This document shows, in pieces, positions 59,801 to 64,000 of a stretch of DNA of 64,000 nt. The stretch spans positions 310,001 to 374,000 of the forward strand of contig NC_067300.1 of NCBI RefSeq assembly GCF_020740795.1. The letters run 5' to 3'. The stretch is from Apus apus (Eukaryota; Chordata; Aves; Apodiformes; Apodidae). Numbering within the stretch: position 1 is the first letter of the stretch; each line of letters begins with the position of its first letter. Under the pieces are notes generated by a model. That model saw only the letters and a program-made list of their open reading frames with translations, ran no database searches and was not told the DNA's origin. Made by a program: the position numbers and the translations under genes.

Positions 59801-60046
59801 CCCCGCGGGGCCAGCCCGGGGGGAGCGGGCAGGAGACGCGCTGCAGCCCTCCCGGCCCCAGCCCCGCGGGGCTCAGGCCCTGCCCCCCGGCCTGCCCCAG
59901 CCCCTCACCTGGGGGAGGCTGAGACCGGCCTGAGCCTGCACGGTCTCCAAGGGGCCTCGAGGAGGGGGTGCCCGCCGCCCCTGCCCCGGGGCCGGCGGGG
60001 CCGCGAGGAGCAGGCCGAGGAGCAGGAGGGTGCGCGGGGCCGCCAT
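56831..60046 (-). CDS. C8G: Complement component C8 gamma chain
   Basis: The lipocalin subunit of complement C8, disulfide-linked to C8 alpha in the membrane attack complex of plasma. Seven coding exons: 59909-60046, 59271-59410, 58491-58561, 58073-58180, 57686-57787, 57337-57375, 56831-56844; 612 bases, 203 residues (human 202). Signal peptide MAAPRTLLLLGLLLAAPPAP. GxW motif LAGRWFLVGMAS (47-58). Cys60 (SRCSN) is in the loop that holds the human cysteine bonded to C8 alpha, here with two extra residues in the loop. Cys97 (DGMCWE) and Cys189 (GFCDSADKFH) form the fold disulfide. VVAETDHSSYAILYY and LSEDVIYYFPIYG match the human chain. The last exon holds only EMKL and the stop. It is head-to-head with FBXW5. 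The exon 4 donor (G|GTGGCT) is weak but keeps the frame. Confidence 0.94.
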
Positions 60047-60132
60047 GGGGCCGCTCTGCCGGGAAGCGGCGGGGTCAGGCGGGCAGCGCGGCTGGGCCGG
60101 GCCGGGAGAGGGGCCGGGAGGGCGGGGAGGGC

Positions 60133-60184
60133 GGGGGTCAGGCCCGGGGTCAGGCCCGGGGTCAGGCCCGGGGTCAGGCCCGGG
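60133..60184 (+). repeat. 12-bp tandem repeat in the bidirectional promoter
   Basis: Four near-perfect copies of GGGGTCAGGCCC, immediately upstream (minus sense) of C8G. Confidence 0.9.
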
Positions 60185-60251
60185 CGGGCCGGGCTGCGGT
60201 GCCCATGATCCCGCCGGGGGTGCCCCGGGACCCGGGGCGGGGGGGGGGTCC

Positions 60252-60328
60252 CGGTGGGCGGGGCCTGTCCGGGTGGGCGGGGCCTGTCCGGGGGGGGCGG
60301 GGCCTGTCCGGGGGGCGGGGCCTCCCGC
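60252..60328 (+). repeat. GC-box tandem repeat in the bidirectional promoter
   Basis: Four copies of a unit of about 19 bases, GGGCGGGGCCTGTCCGGG, the last one diverging. Each carries a GGGCGGGGC Sp1-type box, so copy number may affect promoter strength. Confidence 0.85.
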
Positions 60329-60647
60329 GGGGCGGTGCCGCTGATCGGTCGCTCGGCGCTCGTCGCGCTGCGTCTGTCGCGCTGCGCGGGGCTCTGGGCT
60401 CGCGCGCCCCGCCTGGCGGCGGCGATTGGAGGAGGCGGGGTGGGGGGATCACCGAGAGGGCTGGCCAGAGCGGCCCGGAAGCGCGGGGCGGGCGGCCGGA
60501 AGCGCCGTGCGGGGGCAGCGGAGCCGCCGAGGTGCGGGAGGGGCGGGATTGGCGGGGCCGGGGCCTCTGCGGGCCCCGCGCGGGGCCACGCCGGGCGGGC
60601 CGGGCCTCACCCCCGTCTCCCTGCAGGCGCGGCGGCAGAATGACACG

Positions 60648-63600
60648 ATGGCGGCGGGCGGCGGCCCCCTCCTCCCCGACAGCGTCCTCTACGAGATCTT
60701 CCTCTACCTGGACCACGCAGACGTGCTGGCGGCGGGGCTGGTCTGCCAGCAGTGGCGCGCCGTGGCCCGCGACGAATTCCTCTGGAAGGAGCTTTTCTAC
60801 CGCTACTACCGCGTCTCCCGGGAGGTGCCGCGGCACCCAGGTGCTCTGCCCCGGGGGACGGGCGGGGGGCTCGGCGGGGCTGGCGGCCTCACAGGGCCGG
60901 GGCCGCTTAGGCGCGGGGCTTCCAGCTCGCAGAGAGGCTGCTCCCCGGGTGAGCCTCCCTGCCCTGGTCCCAGGAGGAAGAATCCTTTCCCCCTCTGCCC
61001 GCTGCTTTCTGGAGCCACTAAGCTATCACATTAGCGGCTCTCAGGCTTGCCTTGGCACAAAAAGGGCCCTGGAACGCTCCAAGTCCTTGAGAAAGGGACA
61101 TCATATAATTAGAAATGCTTCGACTCCCTCATTCTTTCACAGACAGGTGGTTTCTGAGCTCTTTCCAGGCAGGTGCTCTCTGCAGCTGCTGCAGGAGATC
61201 CCGAGGAGACACAGTGAGTCACTGCAGCCCAGTGGGATGTCATGGTAATCACTGCTGGCTTTTCCTGATCAGGACCTCACAGCAAGCCTCTGCTTCGGGC
61301 TGTGGCCCTTCCCCATCCAGACTAGGAAGAGCTGCAGGTGCTCATTAGCTGGTCAGATGCTCATTAGCTGGTCAGATGCTCATTAGCTGGCCACACCTCC
61401 AGCACTGGGGCAGCCCTGTCCCCCTCACTGCAGGAGGGATGTCGAGGTGCTGGAGCGTGTCCAGAGGAGCTACCCAGCTGGTGAAAGGTCTGGAGAACAA
61501 GTCCTGTGAGGAGAGGCTGAGAGAACTGGGACTGTTTAGTTTGAAGAAGAGGAGCCTGAGGAGAGACCTCATTGCTCTCTACAATGACCTGAAAGGAGGT
61601 TGTAGGGAGGTGGGAGTTGGGCTCTTCTCCCAAGTGAGTAATGACAGGACTAGAGGAAATGGGCTGAAGCTGCACCAGGGGAGGTTTAGACTGGAGATTA
61701 GGAAGAATTTCTTTACTGAAAGAGTGGTTGGACAGTGGAACAGGCTGCCCAGGGAGGTGGTGGAGTCACCATCCCTGGAAGTGTTTAAAAGAAATAGGGA
61801 TGTGGTGCTTGGGGACATAACTGAAGCACTGAACGGGTAGATTAGGTTATGGTATGGGGGTTTAGGCTATGGTTTGATTTGATGATCTTGAGGATCTTTT
61901 CCAACCAGGATGATTCTGTGAAATCAGACTCTGTATGTCACGGGCAGCAGCCACAGCCCAGCTGGGGCAGGAGGATGCAAGGGCAGGGGTGTGGGGTGGG
62001 TGTGTGGCTGTTTGACTGTACAGTGGGCAGATGATAAGGCTGTAGCTGAGCCATTTTGTGAAGGCAGGTTGGGGTTGATCTTGGCTTTGACTTGCAGTAG
62101 GAAAATGAGCCATTATCCAAGCCTGGCAGAGCCTTCCCTGGGCAGAGCTGCCAGCAGCCGTGGTGGCAGCAGTTGTAGTGCCACAGCTCTGTGCCCTGCT
62201 GAATGTCAGGTGCTTGAAGCATCTTGGGGTGGACTGGAAGGGTAACCCCAGACACCAGGTGGGACAGGCCTTGGGGACCTGCTGACAGGAGCTCCTGCTG
62301 CCACAGACCCCCAGTGGGTCTCTCTTGGAGGCCAAAGAGCCATCCCCAGCTTGCTGCAGAGGCCCGGGAGGGCTCTGCTCCATCCTCCACCCCAAGGAGG
62401 TGCACAGGGCTCCCAGTGGAGGAAACTGGCTTCTTGACCTCAAGTTGCAGCTGCCACAGCAGTATGGAAAGAACCACCAAGGATCAGCAGCAGGAGCTTG
62501 TGTCCCTGGAGTGGGGACACCGGTGTGAAAGGAAAGGGAGATGGGACGTGGACGGAATGACTCAGGCTGTGTGACCTCAATTGTCTTTAGATTTTATGAG
62601 GCTGTTTGACCAGACTCTGTCACTTCCAACCTTCGGGGATGAGGAACCTGCCAGCCCTGTTTTTCAGCACTCATAGGGACTGAGCAGGGTTGAGGCACCT
62701 CGTGGGCTGAGCTTCTGGATCTGTGTGGCAGCTCCATGGGGCAGGAGGTGGCCAGCAGCCTAGGGGGGCTGAAGCAGGAGTCTGGTGCAATCCCTGGGCA
62801 GCCCTGAGCTTTAAGGAATGATGGTGTCCAATGGGCTTGTAAGAGGAAACATTGGGATTGCTTGGCTCTATGGGATTTGTCCAGGTTGCTTTCCAGATGG
62901 ACAAGCTGGAACAGGGAGTGTTGGAGGGGGATGAAGTGCCCTGGTAGCAAGGAATGGAGGGGTGTCCTGGCAGGGAGCTGATCCCTCTTGTGGGGAAGTG
63001 CCTCCTGCGCTGCAACCAGTTCCACAAAACCCTTCAGTCCTGTTCAGTGTAACTAGGGAAATTGGCTCTTATCCATATCCATGTCTAATCCTCTTTGCAT
63101 CCTTGGGATTTGCTGCTGCAAAGAGGTTTGTCAGCCACCTCACTGGACACTTCATTAAAAATCCTCTTTGTCTTTTATTGGCTAACAGTGGGACTTCTAG
63201 AAGTGTGCTCCAGGCTCCTCTTCTGTCCCAGCATGCTGTGTCCAGCTCCTCCTCTCTTCTTTTCCTTAGTCTCTTATCTCACAGAGACTTTTTTTTCCTG
63301 GTCTCAAACCCTTTCTAGAACTTTCTGAATTCTATGTTAGACAAGATAAAGATAATCTGAGCAGAGCTGGGCACCCTGAGGAGCAGCTCCCCACTCACCA
63401 CATGATGGGTTTGTGTGTGTTGTGCTGCAGCACGTCTGCAGTTCTGCAGAGTGAGGCTTTTGTTGGCCGCTCGCAGCCGTGCCCTGAGTGTTTCTTGCAG
63501 TGGTTTAGAAAGTGGTGGTGTGGCCCAAGGTTGTGTGTTTACTGGAAGAAAAAATTCTCTGCGTGTGGGACCAGGGAAGCTACTGAGAAAAACGTGAAGC

Positions 63601-63922
63601 CCTTCTAGCACAGGACAACAGGGACCTAGGCCCCAGCAGAGCTCCTGGCATTGCTCACAGTGCAACTTAATTCAAGACTGAGTCTGTGGCTGCCACATTC
63701 AGCTCAGGACTGTCACTTCCTTGCACTTATTTTCCTGTTCCATGTCTTTTCCTGTGTGCTGCAGCTGCTGTCTCCTGGTATGATGAGTTCCAGAGGCTCT
63801 ATGACACCATCCCTTGTGTGGAAGTGCAGGCCCTGAAAGAGCACAGTGACCAGGTTCTGCATCTCAGCTTCTCCCACTCAGGCTGTTTGTTTGCATCATG
63901 CTCCAAAGACTGCACTGTCAAG
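60648..63922 (+). CDS. FBXW5: FBXW5, F-box and WD40 protein 5 (first two coding exons, partial)
   Basis: A substrate receptor of SCF and CUL4-DDB1 ubiquitin ligases, acting in centrosome duplication and other turnover. Coding exons in the window are 60648-60840 and 63765-63922 (117 residues, phase-consistent); the gene continues off the right edge after AAG|gtaaag. Residues 1-60 hold the F-box: [40 protein letters not shown], then [12 protein letters not shown]. The second exon has [18 protein letters not shown] and the start of the WD40 propeller ([24 protein letters not shown]). These match human FBXW5 closely. An out-of-frame ATG lies 8 bases upstream at 60640. The intron holds a CR1 copy. 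The start has A at -3 and G at +4. Confidence 0.95.
61332..61395 (+). repeat. Three-copy 19-bp tandem repeat in FBXW5 intron
   Basis: GCTCATTAGCTGGTCAGAT is repeated three times, the last copy changed (GGCCACA). It lies 40 bases before a CR1 insertion. Confidence 0.9.
61437..61925 (+). repeat. CR1 LINE 3' fragment in FBXW5 intron
   Basis: Plus-oriented: GAGGTGCTGGAGCGTGTCCA, then GAGGCTGAGAGAACTGGGAC, CAGGCTGCCCAGGGAGGTGG, and the end TTTCCAACCAGGATGATTCT. The 3' tail is of a somewhat different CR1 subfamily from the other copies. Confidence 0.85.
61926..63764. other. FBXW5: Rest of FBXW5 intron
   Basis: Nothing further is supported between the CR1 copy and the next FBXW5 coding exon. Confidence 0.6.
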
Positions 63923-64000
63923 GTAAAGCAGCTGCCTCCCTGCAGGGCCCTCCCAGCTCAGGTTTGGTGGGGCTGAGCTGTGAGAGCAGCCTTCAGGGAG

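Larger units (their letters stand above)
59750..60950. promoter_or_regulatory. Shared CpG island, C8G / FBXW5 bidirectional promoter
   Basis: A dense CpG island between the C8G ATG (60046, minus) and the FBXW5 ATG (60648, plus), which are 602 bases apart. It has many GC boxes and no TATA box. The FBXW5 5' UTR seems to contain an intron, from the donor GAG|gtgcgg (GT at 60532-60533) to the acceptor CCCTGCAG (60626). Confidence 0.65.

Noticed and set aside
59968-61248. 426-residue plus frame over C8G exon 1 and the FBXW5 start
   Set aside because: Antisense to C8G exon 1 and out of frame with FBXW5. It is made largely of promoter repeats.
61376-61840. 154-residue plus frame in the FBXW5 intron
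   Set aside because: It is the 3' non-ORF part of a CR1 copy read as protein.

Overview
The window is from a bird nuclear genome, GC-rich and gene-dense in the style of a microchromosome. Evidence is the repeat content (many truncated CR1 LINEs ending in the bird-type ATTCTATGATTC tail) and the gene set: POU5F3 (the non-eutherian PouV gene) next to NPDC1, then an Ex-FABP / CAL-beta / L-PGDS / C8G lipocalin cluster next to FBXW5. This is the arrangement known from chicken and partly shared with human 9q34. The species cannot be named from the sequence.

Layout, left to right. The first coding exon of POU5F3 (minus, 378-860) runs off the left edge. NPDC1 (minus) is complete in nine exons from 30613 down to 6724, with a 14.7 kb first intron and a 6.0 kb second intron; these hold CR1 pieces, minisatellites, an AT-rich island flanked by inverted short tandem repeats, and AT-rich homeobox-site-like islands. 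From about 30.7 to 42.8 kb no intact gene is seen. That stretch holds several CR1 fragments, a probable hAT DNA-transposon relic and one lone lipocalin exon-5-like piece. Four lipocalin genes then follow, all on the minus strand: Ex-FABP (43549-46779), a CAL-beta-type lipocalin (48181-50370), PTGDS/L-PGDS (51694-54039) and C8G (56831-60046). Their exons were assembled by hand from GT/AG sites and matching phases. FBXW5 begins head-to-head with C8G at 60648 (plus) and runs off the right edge after its second coding exon.

The four lipocalins share intron positions and phases (0,2,1,1,1 in order) and have exon 2 of exactly 140 bp and exon 5 of exactly 102 bp, so they are tandem duplicates. PTGDS keeps the catalytic cysteine. 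The CAL-beta gene has serine there and Ex-FABP has alanine, so only one copy should be a prostaglandin D synthase. Between Ex-FABP and CAL-beta a possible small plus-strand secreted-peptide transcript ends tail-to-tail with CAL-beta. No tRNA, rRNA, CRISPR or prokaryotic feature was seen.
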